From SAR324 cluster bacterium JCVI-SC AAA005 (GTDB lineage: Bacteria; SAR324; NAC60-12), in assembly GCA_000224765.2 (NCBI GenBank), contig AGAU01000240.1, positions 23,036-87,035 of the forward strand: a stretch of DNA of 64,000 nt. Reading direction: 5' to 3'. Each line of letters opens with the position of its first letter. The first letter of the stretch is position 1. Below, piece by piece: positions 1 to 9,500 of the stretch. The notes under the pieces were generated by a model. That model did not search any database and was not told the origin of the DNA. It saw only the letters and a program-made list of their open reading frames with translations. Made by a program: the position numbers and the translations under genes.

Positions 1-1018
1 GATTGACTCCCAAGGACCAGATCATTGATTCAAGATCTAGTAACTTGTCCACATCTTCGCTCCGAGCCCCTACGGAAGAGTTAAGACTGAATCTTGGAAA
101 GCGAGCTTTGTAAGCCACAATTGCGGCTTGATCAGCTGCTTTGAGACGCTGTTCCACTGCTAACAAGTCTGGTCGTCGCTGAAGTAGTTCTGAAGGGAGA
201 CCAGTTCCCGGTATTGCTGGTAAATCTGGTAATTCTTTTGGTAGGCTCAACTGACCTGTAGGAGTACGCCCAAGCAAGGCTTCCAGGGACTGAATGGCTT
301 TGTTGCGTTGTAGGCGTAACCCGATAATTCGGTTGTCCTGTGAAGCAACATCGGACCGTGCCAAATGCACATCCAGAGCGTCATTCAAGTTGAGTTGGAA
401 GCTCTCCTCCACGACCTGCAAGCGATCAAGTAGATTTGCCTTGCGTTGCTGAAGTAGTTGAAGTTGAGACACGGTTTCAATTGCCTCAAACCATGCCCTT
501 GCAACATTCGCAGCAAGAGCTAGTCGGCTTGCTTGTTGGTCCCTGATCTGTGCTTCGATCGAGAGAGCAGCAGAACGTTCCTGATTGCTGAGGCGATTCC
601 AAAGATCGGCTTCCCACGAAATCTGAAAGTTGAGATTGAAGTTTTGAGTATAGTCTCCCAAGTCAGGTGTGAGACGGCTGTAACTGTGACTGACGCTGGT
701 GCCAACGTTCGTGTTGAAGTCAGGACCATTGCTGATACCCAAGGCTTTCAGCCTGCTTTGAGCCAGTTCAATTCGTAGCGCAGTAGCCTGCAATCCAGGG
801 CTGTTATCTTGAGCTTCCTTAATCAAGGCTTGAAGTTGCTCATCCCTGAAATCTGCCAGCCAAGGTCGCACCCTTGAATATGAAGTAGAAGGATCACTCC
901 AATTCTGTGGGACGGCTGGGTCTATTTTGGTTAGTTTAGGCTCGGGCAAGCTCGTGCACCCAATCCCTAAACAGCAAGCCAAGATCAACCACATTCCTTT
1001 GGGAGAACAGACAAACAC
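1..1018 (-). CDS. NodT/TolC-type outer-membrane efflux lipoprotein (3' end cut by window edge)
   Basis: This is the outer-membrane channel of a tripartite RND or ABC efflux pump, read from the reverse strand and running off the window edge. The frame is open throughout. A short hydrophobic leader ends in a lipobox (LGIGC-TS), so it should be a lipoprotein. The body shows OMF-family features: WLADFRDEQLQALIKEA near the N-terminus, SWEADLWNRLSN, a long heptad-rich helix, and LLQRRPDLLAVEQRL, the classic repeat motif of the family. The start is GTG at 1018, directly after an in-frame TAA; the ATG at 994 would remove the only positive charge from the leader. The pump's inner-membrane and fusion partners lie outside the window. 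Family call is firm; substrate unknown. Confidence 0.85.
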   Translation of the reverse strand, partial: MFVCSPKGMWLILACCLGIGCTSLPEPKLTKIDPAVPQNWSDPSTSYSRVRPWLADFRDEQLQALIKEAQDNSPGLQATALRIELAQSRLKALGISNGPDFNTNVGTSVSHSYSRLTPDLGDYTQNFNLNFQISWEADLWNRLSNQERSAALSIEAQIRDQQASRLALAANVARAWFEAIETVSQLQLLQQRKANLLDRLQVVEESFQLNLNDALDVHLARSDVASQDNRIIGLRLQRNKAIQSLEALLGRTPTGQLSLPKELPDLPAIPGTGLPSELLQRRPDLLAVEQRLKAADQAAIVAYKARFPRFSLNSSVGARSEDVDKLLDLESMIWSLGVN

Positions 1019-1187
1019 TTAAAACTCTGGAAAGTTTAGGTTCATGAAGATCTGATTTTTCTGTGAAACCAAATCATACCGGTAGCAAGCTATAAGAATG
1101 TTGATTGCAAAATCAGTGCGAATACGTAGTTATTTCAGGGGAGAAAACTTTGGAGTAGAAGTGGTAGGAGGGCATTACAGAGTGGGG

Positions 1188-2039
1188 TTAGTCTTGAAAA
1201 TGAATTTTTCGAATCATCTGGGCAGAAGCTACAGGTTGGATAACCTTATCACGTTCATGGGCGTCGTAGCCTAACTGTTCTCCAACATCTCGGACAAAAT
1301 TAGCTTCCTCTTCAGTGTATTCATCGTCAATCATCATGATTTCAACGATATAGCGGTAGATCTCCTTACGTAAATTTTGATCCAATCCAATGATCGAAGG
1401 GAAGGGAACTTGGGAATCTAGTTGACACAACTGCTGAAACCGAAGGGGATCATGCTCAATCAATTGCAAGATGGTCTCAACATATTTGTATTCTCGTTGA
1501 TCGACTCGGTGATCTGCATGAATTGCACGCCAGATCATCTGGGCCACCCAATAGCGTTGCTCTTCCTCCAGCAACTCCAGCAGATTGGTTGTGAAATTAC
1601 GACGCCGCAGGTAATCAATTTGTTCAATTAACTTATCTACATCTTTCCCAGAAACACCAAGGGCCAAGCGCACATCATTGATGAAATCAAGCTTGTCTTG
1701 GGACAAGGGCTGATCGGCAGAGAGGATTTGAAGCAATTTCTCCAGTAGCTGCAGACTTATGGGAGCAGCCAAGGGATGAACTTTAATTTTTTCTTCTTCA
1801 TAGTGATCCGTCGAAGCGATCAGGACGGTTCGTTCAAAGATCGTCTCGACCCATTGGGTTTGCTCCACAAGAGCTTTTTTCAGTTCTAGCTGCAATTGAT
1901 CAACAGGGACACTCAAGCTCAACTTGTCCATTACATTTGGCAATAATCCCATCATCAGCTCGCCACCCATTTCCAGCAATTGGCAGATTTCATTCTGAAA
2001 AGTATTCCTTAGCTTTCTCAGTCTAACCAAGTTCTCCAT
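1188..2039 (-). CDS. TerB-fold hypothetical protein
   Basis: A 283-residue protein of unknown role without signal peptide or membrane segment. The C-terminal half (about residues 165-275) carries the two-part pattern of the TerB/tellurite-resistance fold: IHADHRVDQREYKYVETIL followed about 60 residues later by IMMIDDEYTEEEANFVRDV. Both have the acidic DxxxxxxE signature of TerB helices, which can bind divalent metal. The N-terminal 160 residues are helical and unrecognised. No ter operon is nearby, so a tellurite role should not be assumed; TerB-like domains also occur in stress and surveillance proteins. It stands alone between the efflux gene and holB, transcribed divergently from holB across about 275 bp. 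Confidence 0.6.
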   Translation of the reverse strand: MENLVRLRKLRNTFQNEICQLLEMGGELMMGLLPNVMDKLSLSVPVDQLQLELKKALVEQTQWVETIFERTVLIASTDHYEEEKIKVHPLAAPISLQLLEKLLQILSADQPLSQDKLDFINDVRLALGVSGKDVDKLIEQIDYLRRRNFTTNLLELLEEEQRYWVAQMIWRAIHADHRVDQREYKYVETILQLIEHDPLRFQQLCQLDSQVPFPSIIGLDQNLRKEIYRYIVEIMMIDDEYTEEEANFVRDVGEQLGYDAHERDKVIQPVASAQMIRKIHFQD

Positions 2040-2314
2040 GCTTTGACTCGGATGGTTACTGAAGATAGGATGATTAACTCTTGCGGTCTTATATCGTATT
2101 CATAACAAGAGGATCTAGTTTTTTGAAATAGTCTTAGTTTGTCCGCATGATGCTACAATAATTCAACACTCTCAATAAGATTATCGACTTCTTCAAACTT
2201 GAGCTTTGCCCTAATTAGTTAAGATGCTAAGGATTCAATTCTCCAAAGAATCAGAATGAGCAAAATTCATTGTGCTTTACCTAAACCCTTACTCTATAAC
2301 TTATAAAAAAAATA

Positions 2315-3307
2315 ATGCCACTAGCCCAGATTCGTGGTCAAGCGGCTTCCATAGACTTGATTTCAAGAGCTTTACAGTCGAATCAGCTTCCATCTGCCTG
2401 GATGTTCGTTGGTCCTCCGAGCGTAGGCAAGCGTCTAACCGCCCAGTTGATTGCCCAGACCCTGAACTGTAAGATATATCAGGGTATTGACGCCTGTGGC
2501 CAATGTGACCCTTGTCGGCAAATTGAGGTTGGTAACTTTGCAGACGTTGAATTGATTGAGCCTTCTGGTCAGAACATACGCATGGAGCAAATTCAGGAGG
2601 CTTTGCGTTGGATGCAGTATCGACCAGAACGTGGTCATTACCGGGTATTGATCTTGGATGAAGCCGACCGGATGAATCGGGAATCGGCTAATGCGTTCTT
2701 GAAAACACTTGAAGAACCCCCTCCTCAGACAACAATCATTCTGCTGACTACTTCTCCGATGCTTTTGCTGGAGACTATTCTCTCACGATGCCAGCAGATA
2801 CGCTTCCAACCGCTCTCCCCAGAGATATTGACAGATTTATTGGCCGAGAAAACGGATCTGGCAAATGATGAGCGTAACTGGCTGATGAAGCAAGGAATGG
2901 GGAGTATCCGGCTTGATCTGGTCAAAGATGTTCAAGGCTTACGGGAGTTGCAATCCCAATGGGGACTCTGGATACAACAGATTGGGGCCTCCGAAATGAT
3001 TGAGATTCTTCCACGTTGTCAAGAATGGAGTTCAGCTAAAGATCTTACATGGGAACGACTGCTGGATTGGCTCGAAACCTGGCTTCGAGACCTTGCGTGG
3101 TTGTTGCATGAGTTGCCTGAAACTGAACTACTGAATCAAGACCAATTACCTGCTCTACGCAAGTGCCTGCAACGTTACAGCTCTGAAAGTGTACTTGCCC
3201 TCTATGAGGCGGTTCTGGAAGTCCGTCACAATATTGCCCGAAACGCCAACAAAACTCTTCAATTGGAAGGGCTCTGGCTTAGGCTGAAGCATTTACAGGA
3301 AGCATGA
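2315..3307 (+). CDS. holB: DNA polymerase III delta-prime subunit
   Basis: This is the clamp-loader subunit delta-prime, which helps load the beta clamp on DNA. The 330-residue frame has the AAA+ layout: P-loop GPPSVGKR (about residues 33-40), the zinc-finger cysteines in ACGQCDPC, Walker-B VLILDEADR, and the SRC motif (ILSRCQQIRF) used to stimulate ATP hydrolysis in the neighbouring subunit. Delta-prime usually has a degenerate P-loop and this one is close to complete, so a DnaX-like reading is possible. However, the length and the absent DnaX C-terminal domains favour HolB. Start is ATG at 2315 after an A-run, with no clear Shine-Dalgarno. Its stop overlaps the next start in ATGA, so the two genes are coupled. 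Confidence 0.85.
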   Translation: MPLAQIRGQAASIDLISRALQSNQLPSAWMFVGPPSVGKRLTAQLIAQTLNCKIYQGIDACGQCDPCRQIEVGNFADVELIEPSGQNIRMEQIQEALRWMQYRPERGHYRVLILDEADRMNRESANAFLKTLEEPPPQTTIILLTTSPMLLLETILSRCQQIRFQPLSPEILTDLLAEKTDLANDERNWLMKQGMGSIRLDLVKDVQGLRELQSQWGLWIQQIGASEMIEILPRCQEWSSAKDLTWERLLDWLETWLRDLAWLLHELPETELLNQDQLPALRKCLQRYSSESVLALYEAVLEVRHNIARNANKTLQLEGLWLRLKHLQEA

Positions 3308-3759
3308 AAAAATGGTTACCCCTACTGTTGGGGTGCTGGCTGATTGTCAGTCTCCCATTACAGGCTAGAACCCTGACGCCTATTGAACTGGAAACGATTC
3401 TCACTCAGGCCCGTGCACAATTCACCAAATTTTTGCAACTCTGGCAGGAAGAGCGCTATTTCGAAATGTATGAATTTGGGGTCAGGCAATCCAAACAACA
3501 ACTCAGCGTCGAAGAATTCGCTACAAGAATGGTTGAACTTGACTGGGTGCCTGTCAATGTGGATCAGGAGCCAATGCAGGTAGACCTTCGCTTCCGGACG
3601 ATGGTTTACGTGACAACGGTCCTTGAATTTCGACACAAGAGCTTCCCAGAACTTCAATACGGCAAACGTCAGTCTTTCCTTTTGATTCAAGAGGAAGAAG
3701 GCTGGCATCTGGACCTACTTCAGATGATCCGCACGCCTTACTACACCCCGAGTGAATAA
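3304..3759 (+). CDS. Secreted hypothetical protein, possibly NTF2-like
   Basis: A 151-residue protein whose ATG overlaps the holB stop (ATGA), indicating translational coupling. The first 22 residues form a Sec signal peptide (MKKWLPLLLGCWLIVSLPLQA, cleavage after QA), so it should be periplasmic or anchored. The mature part begins with a helix, then alternating strands ending in a basic-acidic segment (LLIQEEEGWHLDLLQMI). The pattern helix, helix, strand hairpins with EGWHL resembles small NTF2-fold periplasmic proteins. That comparison is by eye and weak. No catalytic motif is visible and I do not recognise a named family. Confidence 0.55.
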   Translation: MKKWLPLLLGCWLIVSLPLQARTLTPIELETILTQARAQFTKFLQLWQEERYFEMYEFGVRQSKQQLSVEEFATRMVELDWVPVNVDQEPMQVDLRFRTMVYVTTVLEFRHKSFPELQYGKRQSFLLIQEEEGWHLDLLQMIRTPYYTPSE

Positions 3760-3815
3760 ACAATTCCTCCTCACCTTTGTCTGGGCAAAAAGCCCAGATT
3801 ATCTTCCTGCCAAAC

Positions 3816-6026
3816 ATGCTGACCGCTGAAACTGCTTCGACGTTAATAGGTCTGTTGCAACGTATCATCTACCGCAAAGCTGAGAGTGGTTTCGTGATTG
3901 CGAGCTTTCAGGTTGAAGGCCAGAATGAGCCCATTACGATCAAGGGTACTCTTGGCGGCTTCAACGAAGATGAAACCTTGCAACTCAAAGGGCGCTGGCA
4001 ACAGCATTCTCTCTATGGAAGCCAGTTTCTGGTAGATGAGGCAATGCCCGTGTTACCCTCTTCTTTGGATGGAATTCAGCGCTATCTCGCCAGTGGAATC
4101 TATTCCGGTATTGGCGAGAAGACCGCTGAGCGAATGGTTGCTGCTTTCGGGGAAGATACCTTTCGGGTGATTGACGAAGAACCAGAGCGTCTGCTGAAAG
4201 AGGTTCCCCGATTCACTCGCAAACAATTCGAAGTCCTGCAGGATTCCCGGGAAGCACAGCGAGGACTGCGTGAGGTGATGACTTACCTGCATGGAGCTGG
4301 TGTCTCCAATGCTCAGGCCCAGCGAATCTTTCAGCGCTATGGTCTCAACAGCATTCAAGTGTTGAGGGAAAACCCTTACCAATTGACGGAACTGTCAGGT
4401 ATTGGATTCTTAACTGCAGATGCGATCGCTCGTAAACTCGGTTTTGCTGCTGATTCATTGGAGCGAGCCGTCGCTGGAACTGTTTATGTGATTGAGCAGC
4501 AAGCGCAACAGGGCCATACATGCCTACCCCAGGCTTTGCTGTTAGAAAAAGTCTGCACGGAATTGCACCTACCCGAAGAACGCACCAAACGGGCGATTGA
4601 TCATCTATTACAAGAGCGACAACTTAAAGGCCGAGACAGTGTTCACCTTACGGGTAGGAACCAGTCGTTGCTTTCCAGACCACGTTTTTATTTTGCAGAA
4701 CAGCGTATTGCAGAAAACCTATTTCGTTTGCTGGAGAGTCCTGCGATGACCAACTTTGGTCCTTCTGCAGATCTACTTGATGCATGCCAGGAACGGCTCG
4801 ATTTGCGCCTGGACTCAGTTCAGCACCAGGCAATACAGGCAGCTCTGCAACAAAAGGTATTGATCCTCACCGGTGGTCCAGGTACTGGAAAAACAACGAT
4901 TGTCCGCTTCATCCTAGAGTTGATGCGCCCACAAATTTCAGAAACAGCACTGGCAGCCCCCACAGGAAGGGCTGCCAAACGCCTCTCTGAAGCCACGGGA
5001 TATTCTGCCTCAACCATTCATCGTCTGTTGGAAGCTGGCAATCAGGGATTCCAGCGCAATCAAGATAATCCGTTGGAGTACGAGCTGTTGATCATTGATG
5101 AGACATCAATGATTGATACCTTGCTGATGGATGCATTATTAGAAGCGATTCCTTCTCCTTCCCGGCTGATCTTGGTTGGCGATGTGGATCAGTTACCTTC
5201 CGTTGGTGCAGGAGCGATTCTTCAGGACCTGATTGTGTCACAACAGGTACCAGTAGTTCGTTTGGAGACCATCTTTCGACAGGCCCAGGATAGTTTGATC
5301 ACTATCAACGCCCACAGAGTTCGCAAAGGTGATCTTCCAGATTTAGAAGGTCCTGTGAATTCAAGCGAATTGAGAGATTTCTACTTTATGCAGGAAGGTG
5401 ATCCGCAGCGGATTGTTGATAAGCTACTCCGTGTATGTACCGAGCGGATTCCTCAGCGTTTTGGCTTTGATCCATTGAATCATGTTCAAGTACTGACCCC
5501 CATGCATCGTGGGCTAACGGGATCCATCCATCTTAATCAACGCCTGCAAGAAGCTTTCAACCCGAGTGGGGACACGATTGAGTTCAAGCAGTGGCAGTTC
5601 CGGGTTGGTGACAAGGTGATGCAACAGGTCAATAACTATGATAAGGAAGTCTTTAATGGAGATACCGGCCAAATTCGGGAGGTGAACACCGAGACTCGAG
5701 AACTCAGGGTAGAATTTGAACACTCAATCATCCCCTACACAGCCAGTGAATTGGACCAACTGCAACTGTCTTACGCGATCTCAGTGCACAAGTCCCAGGG
5801 AAGTGAATATGCTGCTGTCTTGCTCCCGTTAACCCACCACCACTACCTCATGTTGCAACGTAATCTGCTCTACACCGCAATGACAAGGGGCAAAGAATTA
5901 TTTGTCTTGATCGGCACGCCAGAGGCTATTGATCAAGCGGTTCGGACCGTGGGAACCCTAACCCGTTACACGGCACTGAATTACGAATTGGCCGAAGTCA
6001 AACGGATTCTAGACAAGGCTCGCTAA
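3816..6026 (+). CDS. recD2: RecD2-type ATP-dependent DNA helicase
   Basis: A superfamily-1B 5'-3' DNA helicase of the RecD2/YrrC type, which works without RecBC in DNA repair and replication-fork upkeep. From the N-terminus it shows an OB-like strand region, helix-hairpin-helix segments (GIYSGIGEKTAERMV, LSGIGFLTADAIARKLG), and the helicase motifs: Walker A GGPGTGKTT, motif Ia AAPTGRAAKRLSE, Walker B LIIDETSMID, motif III VGDVDQLPSVGAG, motif IV ETIFRQ, then SVHKSQGSEY and YTAMTRGKE. Length (736 residues) is typical. I chose ATG 3816 because family members begin a few residues before the first strand. An in-frame TTG at 3777 would add 13 residues, and neither has a clear ribosome-binding site. 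It follows holB and the secreted gene in the same direction. Confidence 0.92.
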   Translation: MLTAETASTLIGLLQRIIYRKAESGFVIASFQVEGQNEPITIKGTLGGFNEDETLQLKGRWQQHSLYGSQFLVDEAMPVLPSSLDGIQRYLASGIYSGIGEKTAERMVAAFGEDTFRVIDEEPERLLKEVPRFTRKQFEVLQDSREAQRGLREVMTYLHGAGVSNAQAQRIFQRYGLNSIQVLRENPYQLTELSGIGFLTADAIARKLGFAADSLERAVAGTVYVIEQQAQQGHTCLPQALLLEKVCTELHLPEERTKRAIDHLLQERQLKGRDSVHLTGRNQSLLSRPRFYFAEQRIAENLFRLLESPAMTNFGPSADLLDACQERLDLRLDSVQHQAIQAALQQKVLILTGGPGTGKTTIVRFILELMRPQISETALAAPTGRAAKRLSEATGYSASTIHRLLEAGNQGFQRNQDNPLEYELLIIDETSMIDTLLMDALLEAIPSPSRLILVGDVDQLPSVGAGAILQDLIVSQQVPVVRLETIFRQAQDSLITINAHRVRKGDLPDLEGPVNSSELRDFYFMQEGDPQRIVDKLLRVCTERIPQRFGFDPLNHVQVLTPMHRGLTGSIHLNQRLQEAFNPSGDTIEFKQWQFRVGDKVMQQVNNYDKEVFNGDTGQIREVNTETRELRVEFEHSIIPYTASELDQLQLSYAISVHKSQGSEYAAVLLPLTHHHYLMLQRNLLYTAMTRGKELFVLIGTPEAIDQAVRTVGTLTRYTALNYELAEVKRILDKAR

Positions 6027-6131
6027 TTGTCTCTCTTGCTTAAGTTTTTCTCTGACACGCATTCAGATCAAACGCTACTAAACTTTGGTTGGCTTGAAGG
6101 TGGAGTTAATTTGGGAGAGCGAGATTTCATC

Positions 6132-6338
6132 ATGAGCAAGGAAAAATGTCTTGGACTATCGTTGGTATTCTTTGGTTTGAGTGGTGGCTGTTGGATTGGA
6201 TACCATTTGATCGGAGGATCGGTAAACAAGGAAGGGTTTCTTGTTGAGCTATTTGCCCTGATCCCGCTGGGCTGGTTTTTTTTGCTGCTGGGCTTGGTGG
6301 CTGGGAGTGCTTACCTCTGGATCAGCAAAAAATCATGA
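6132..6338 (+). CDS. Small two-helix membrane protein
   Basis: A 68-residue protein with two hydrophobic segments (about residues 6-25 and 38-63) joined by a short polar loop and ending in a lysine pair, so it should be an inner-membrane hairpin. The ATG at 6132 is preceded by a GGGAGAG ribosome-binding site about ten bases upstream. The longer frame from TTG 6027 includes low-complexity polar sequence and is less likely. It lies between recD2 and the TauE-type permease in the same direction. No family recognised. Confidence 0.5.
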   Translation: MSKEKCLGLSLVFFGLSGGCWIGYHLIGGSVNKEGFLVELFALIPLGWFFLLLGLVAGSAYLWISKKS

Positions 6339-6461
6339 GTATTTGGTGAGTGTTAGGAATTGATTTTCTATATCTGCAAAGGATGTATCTGAGAAATGCC
6401 AAGCTAGCCAGCAAGAGAACAATAGATTTGAGCCACACTATGATCACAGAAAAGTGATAGC

Positions 6462-7229
6462 ATGATTGAAGCACTTTCGTTGACTTTCGGTGAGGCTTGT
6501 TTTTTGGCGACCGTTGCCTTTTGTGCTGGGTTATTGCGCGGGTTTGCTGGCTTTGGGATGGCGGCATTCTTTATGTCGTTATCGGTGCTAGTCCTACCTC
6601 CCATCGCGCTGATCCCCGTTTGCTGGGTGATGGATGCCGTTGCCTCTGCAATTCTGGTACGAGGCAGTTGGAGCGCAGCAGATCGCGGTGTGGCTCTGTG
6701 TCTAGTGAGTGGTGTGTTGTTCGGACTTCCAATTGGTTTAACTCTGACTGAATGGTTGCCCGAAAATGACTCTCGCCTTGCGGCCCTATTGTTGATTATC
6801 ACTCTTGCAAGCTTGCAATTAACTCGAATCCGCTTCTCAGCGCTGAGTAGTAGACCTGGGTTAGTCAGTTCTGGCGTGTTGGTTGGATTTGCAACCGGTA
6901 TTGCCTCAGTGGGTGGAATGGTGGCTGCGCTTTGTATGCTGAACCAAGACCGACCCGCACGAGTCATGAGGGCTACACTTATCCTCTGTTTGGTTTTGAT
7001 CTCAGCTTTTTTTCTTTTATGGCTTGTAACACTTGAGATGATAGATTGGCTTGCCATTAAACGTGGATTGGCCATGGCCATGCCAGTTGCCACAGGCGTT
7101 TTTATCGGCCAATTTTTTTTTCGACCCAGCGCAGAAAAATATTATAAACCTTTTTGCCAGGTATTGCTGGTGGTTTTGGCGACGGTATCTCTGTTTCATA
7201 CATTAGGATTTATTGTTTCATCAGAATGA
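6462..7229 (+). CDS. TauE/SafE-family anion permease
   Basis: A 255-residue polytopic membrane protein of the TauE/SafE (sulfite exporter) family. It has two repeated halves; the first opens with GLLRGFAGFGMAAFFM, matching the family's conserved G-x-G-G-F-x-G start, and the second with GFATGIASVGGMVAAL. About seven to eight hydrophobic helices are visible. Family members export sulfite, sulfoacetate or related organic anions. The substrate here cannot be read from sequence, and no sulfonate genes sit next to it. Start ATG 6462 has only a weak ribosome-binding site. Confidence 0.8.
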   Translation: MIEALSLTFGEACFLATVAFCAGLLRGFAGFGMAAFFMSLSVLVLPPIALIPVCWVMDAVASAILVRGSWSAADRGVALCLVSGVLFGLPIGLTLTEWLPENDSRLAALLLIITLASLQLTRIRFSALSSRPGLVSSGVLVGFATGIASVGGMVAALCMLNQDRPARVMRATLILCLVLISAFFLLWLVTLEMIDWLAIKRGLAMAMPVATGVFIGQFFFRPSAEKYYKPFCQVLLVVLATVSLFHTLGFIVSSE

Positions 7230-7528
7230 ACTGCTGAGATTCCAGACATTTGTCATATTGGAGTAAATGCTTAACAAAACAAGTCGTTCAGTCTCTGAAA
7301 ATTATTTCCAATATACTACAAAAACTGGTTCATCCATTCCATAATATGAAATCATTTGAAGAATGAGCTCCCAAAAAAATCTTAGAATTATTTTTATCGA
7401 ATTTGCTTAAAAAGACGGTCGTACACTGAGGACTTTATGCTCAAAGGTGTGGAAGATCCAATCTTATCCAGACCCATTCACGCCTTACAGCTTGCGTGTA
7501 ATATACGCCATTGAGTGCCACTCTTGAA

Positions 7529-8458
7529 TCAAACTCGCTTTTCCAAGTAGCTCAGCACTACCGATCCGTAGGCTGCAAAGGACTTGTAGGTCTGGAGATC
7601 TTTGGGCCAGCGGCGCAGCGTTTGGGCCAGCTTGTGGGCTTCTGAGGCATTCAGATCCTCCAGCGGACACTGCAAGATTCGGATTGTGAAGAGAATTGCA
7701 CTTGTCTTAGGAAGTCTGCGGAGTGTCTGGCGTTCTAGGCGTAAGAACACCTCGGCTCCAGCATTTTCTAACGTGAGGTGGGGTGTGGCTTCTAAACTTC
7801 CATGGCCTCCTGGTTGAAAAAGTGTCGGATCTTCGTTCAGGCTCCAGTTAACGCGCCACATTGATTTTTCTGTTGTCAGACGATGCATGAACTGATTCAC
7901 CGGGGCGTTGATCTGCTCCCGATATCCTGGCACTGGGTCATGGATTTCGGACATCGGATGCCCGATCTTCTCCCGCAGATTCCAGCGGGTTGGAAAGCAA
8001 AGTGCCGCTGCAGTCAGGCGATACTCTCCAGCATCTTTGTCACCCTCCGGAACTGCCTGCATCACACACAGATCCTCCTGCACCATCCGTCCTGCTAATT
8101 CCAGTGGATGCAGTGATGTAGAGGCCATTCCGGAAGGTGTTTGCCCCGGCACCAAGATCTTCTCTCCCTGAATTTGTTGAAAGCGCTCCTTATGATATTT
8201 TACAAGAAATGCCAGGACCAGTTCGAGTACCTCTGTGCTAGCGACCTGTGCTTCAGGGCAAGCCTGAAACACCTCATCTCGACGTTGATCTAGAAGTTTA
8301 TGCCTCAGAGCGACCTCTGCGTCGTAGCGATCATCCAGCCAGAGCCAGTCTGCCGGAGCTAGCGGGCGTAACCCCATGGTCCAGCGGTGTGGCTTTCCAT
8401 CAAAGGGGAGCGGGAACGGGAAGGGCATGGGATCAAAGATAGTGTTTTGTTGATTCAA
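7529..8458 (-). CDS. DUF3445 / haem-dependent oxidative N-demethylase-like protein
   Basis: A 309-residue cytoplasmic protein of the DUF3445 family, whose characterised member (HODM alpha subunit) uses a PAS-fold haem to demethylate dimethylamine oxidatively. Recognisable parts are the proline-rich N-terminus PFPFPLPFDGKPHRWTMGL, ADWLWLDDRYDAE, and the central hallmark CFPTRWNLREKIGHPM followed by IHDPVPGY. The C-terminal LRRLPKTSAILFTIRI is also typical. The frame opens at TTG 8458; ATG 8428 is a plausible alternative because relatives begin near MPFPFP. The redox partners of HODM are not seen here, so substrate and activity are inferred from family only. It is convergent with the TauE-type gene. 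Confidence 0.75.
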   Translation of the reverse strand: MNQQNTIFDPMPFPFPLPFDGKPHRWTMGLRPLAPADWLWLDDRYDAEVALRHKLLDQRRDEVFQACPEAQVASTEVLELVLAFLVKYHKERFQQIQGEKILVPGQTPSGMASTSLHPLELAGRMVQEDLCVMQAVPEGDKDAGEYRLTAAALCFPTRWNLREKIGHPMSEIHDPVPGYREQINAPVNQFMHRLTTEKSMWRVNWSLNEDPTLFQPGGHGSLEATPHLTLENAGAEVFLRLERQTLRRLPKTSAILFTIRILQCPLEDLNASEAHKLAQTLRRWPKDLQTYKSFAAYGSVVLSYLEKRV

Positions 8459-9035
8459 ACATCTCAGTCACTTGTAACTGAGAAACTTACGGTCTTTGAA
8501 CAACTTTATTGTTCACTTGAGGCAAACAAACAGTAACCGCTATCGTTTGGAATGATGCAAGAGGTAATGCAGTTGGTTCGGGTTTTAAAAATCATCTAAA
8601 TTAGCCACAAAGTGTGGATCATGCGTGGGTTTTTGATCTAGAATCAGAAAAACTTTGAGAATAATGCCCAGAAGAGGTGGATTGAGTGTGCCATGAACAA
8701 AACAAACAACACTGTCAGTGTAGAGGTACCTTGCTTGGCTAAATCACGGATAAAATTTTTGAAAAAAGAAAATTTAAGAATCTTCTCTGCAGATCGAAAT
8801 CGAGCGATAGTCATAGTTAATTCTTGTAAAGCAAAAAACGAGGATAGTGAATCTAAAGTTGGATTAGAATTTACTATGATCTAAGTACTTAAGAAAACAG
8901 AAAATCGTGGGAATGGTTGCACAGTAAAGTCTAAATTTCTCTGAAATCCAGCTCCGTAGATGATCAAATGCAAAAGTTGGTTGAAAATGTAGAGGTAGTA
9001 GCAATATGTTCGGTCAGCTGGAATAAAGTGGGATC
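8459..9035. other. 577-bp stretch without a convincing gene
   Basis: This lies between the DUF3445 gene and the ridA remnant that borders the integrated element. A 63-codon frame at 8693-8884 (+) starts with ATG, but is lysine/serine-rich, matches no family I know and lacks a good ribosome-binding site, so I do not call it a gene. No hairpin, tRNA or repeat was evident. Confidence 0.4.
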
Positions 9036-9293
9036 TTAGTAATTTGAATCCTCGGTAAGCATTAGCAAAGTGAGCAAGATTCGACCACCACTACCGATAA
9101 TTGCAATGGCTTCAATCTCAACTAACAAAGGCGGAAGGACTAGCGCGGGAGTGTAGTAGGAAGCACTAGCAGGCACACCGTCTGGAAAGGCTTCATTGTG
9201 TGCTCTACTGAATTCGCCGTATTGAGACATATCAGCCAGGAATGTATTGATCTTGATCACATCAACCATTTTTGCTCCAGCAACAGCTAGCAA
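9036..9293 (-). pseudogene. Truncated RidA (YjgF/YER057c) family gene
   Basis: The reverse strand encodes the C-terminal two thirds of a RidA-type enamine/imine deaminase. AVAGAKMVDVIKINTFL, ADMSQYGEFSRAHNEAF and the closing LLVEIEAIAIIGSG fit the family's second half. The N-terminal strands and the first helix are missing, and the frame meets a stop immediately upstream. A TTG at 9293 opens the remaining frame but no ribosome-binding site supports it. The truncation ends about 35 bp from the left attachment repeat, so integration of the element, or later deletion at its edge, probably destroyed the gene. Beyond the right repeat the reverse strand reads GGLYVTC, which could be the matching LYVSG region of the same gene; this link is weak. 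Confidence 0.65.
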
Positions 9294-9327
9294 ACTTTAC
9301 CAAGACCCTTCTCCAACGACGGAAATT

Positions 9328-9343
9328 TGCAGGTGACATACAA
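9328..9343 (+). repeat. Left attachment site (attL), 16-bp direct repeat
   Basis: The sequence TGCAGGTGACATACAA occurs here and again at 17759-17774 in the same orientation, with the flanks diverging on both sides. Its position next to the recombinase gene and a truncated ridA gene makes it the likely core crossover site. Read on the reverse strand, it encodes LYVTC, fitting the LYVSG strand of RidA. Confidence 0.75.
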
Positions 9344-9393
9344 TTATTACTATATAAATAATTGATTATTATAAATTAATATAATTCACAAAA

Positions 9394-9464
9394 CTTACAC
9401 ACAAGAAATTATAGCTGAATTTATTAGAGAAATTGGTTAGGCTTGCACAGAAAGTCACACAAAA
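9394..9464. repeat. Left cluster of TTACACA-like repeats (possible recombinase arm sites)
   Basis: CTTACACACAAG (9394-9405) and AGTCACACAAAA (9453-9464) share a core with copies inside the right end. Short repeats on both sides of a core site, pointing into the element, are typical of tyrosine-recombinase arm-type binding sites. They lie directly upstream of the recombinase start, so they could also serve its autoregulation. Assignment is inference. Confidence 0.4.
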
Positions 9465-9500
9465 CGTTGGTTCCTGAATTCTACAAGGTTTTGAGGCGGA

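Noticed and set aside
8693..8884. 63-codon plus-strand frame
   Set aside because: No good ribosome-binding site, low-complexity composition and no recognisable family; listed only as part of the gap.
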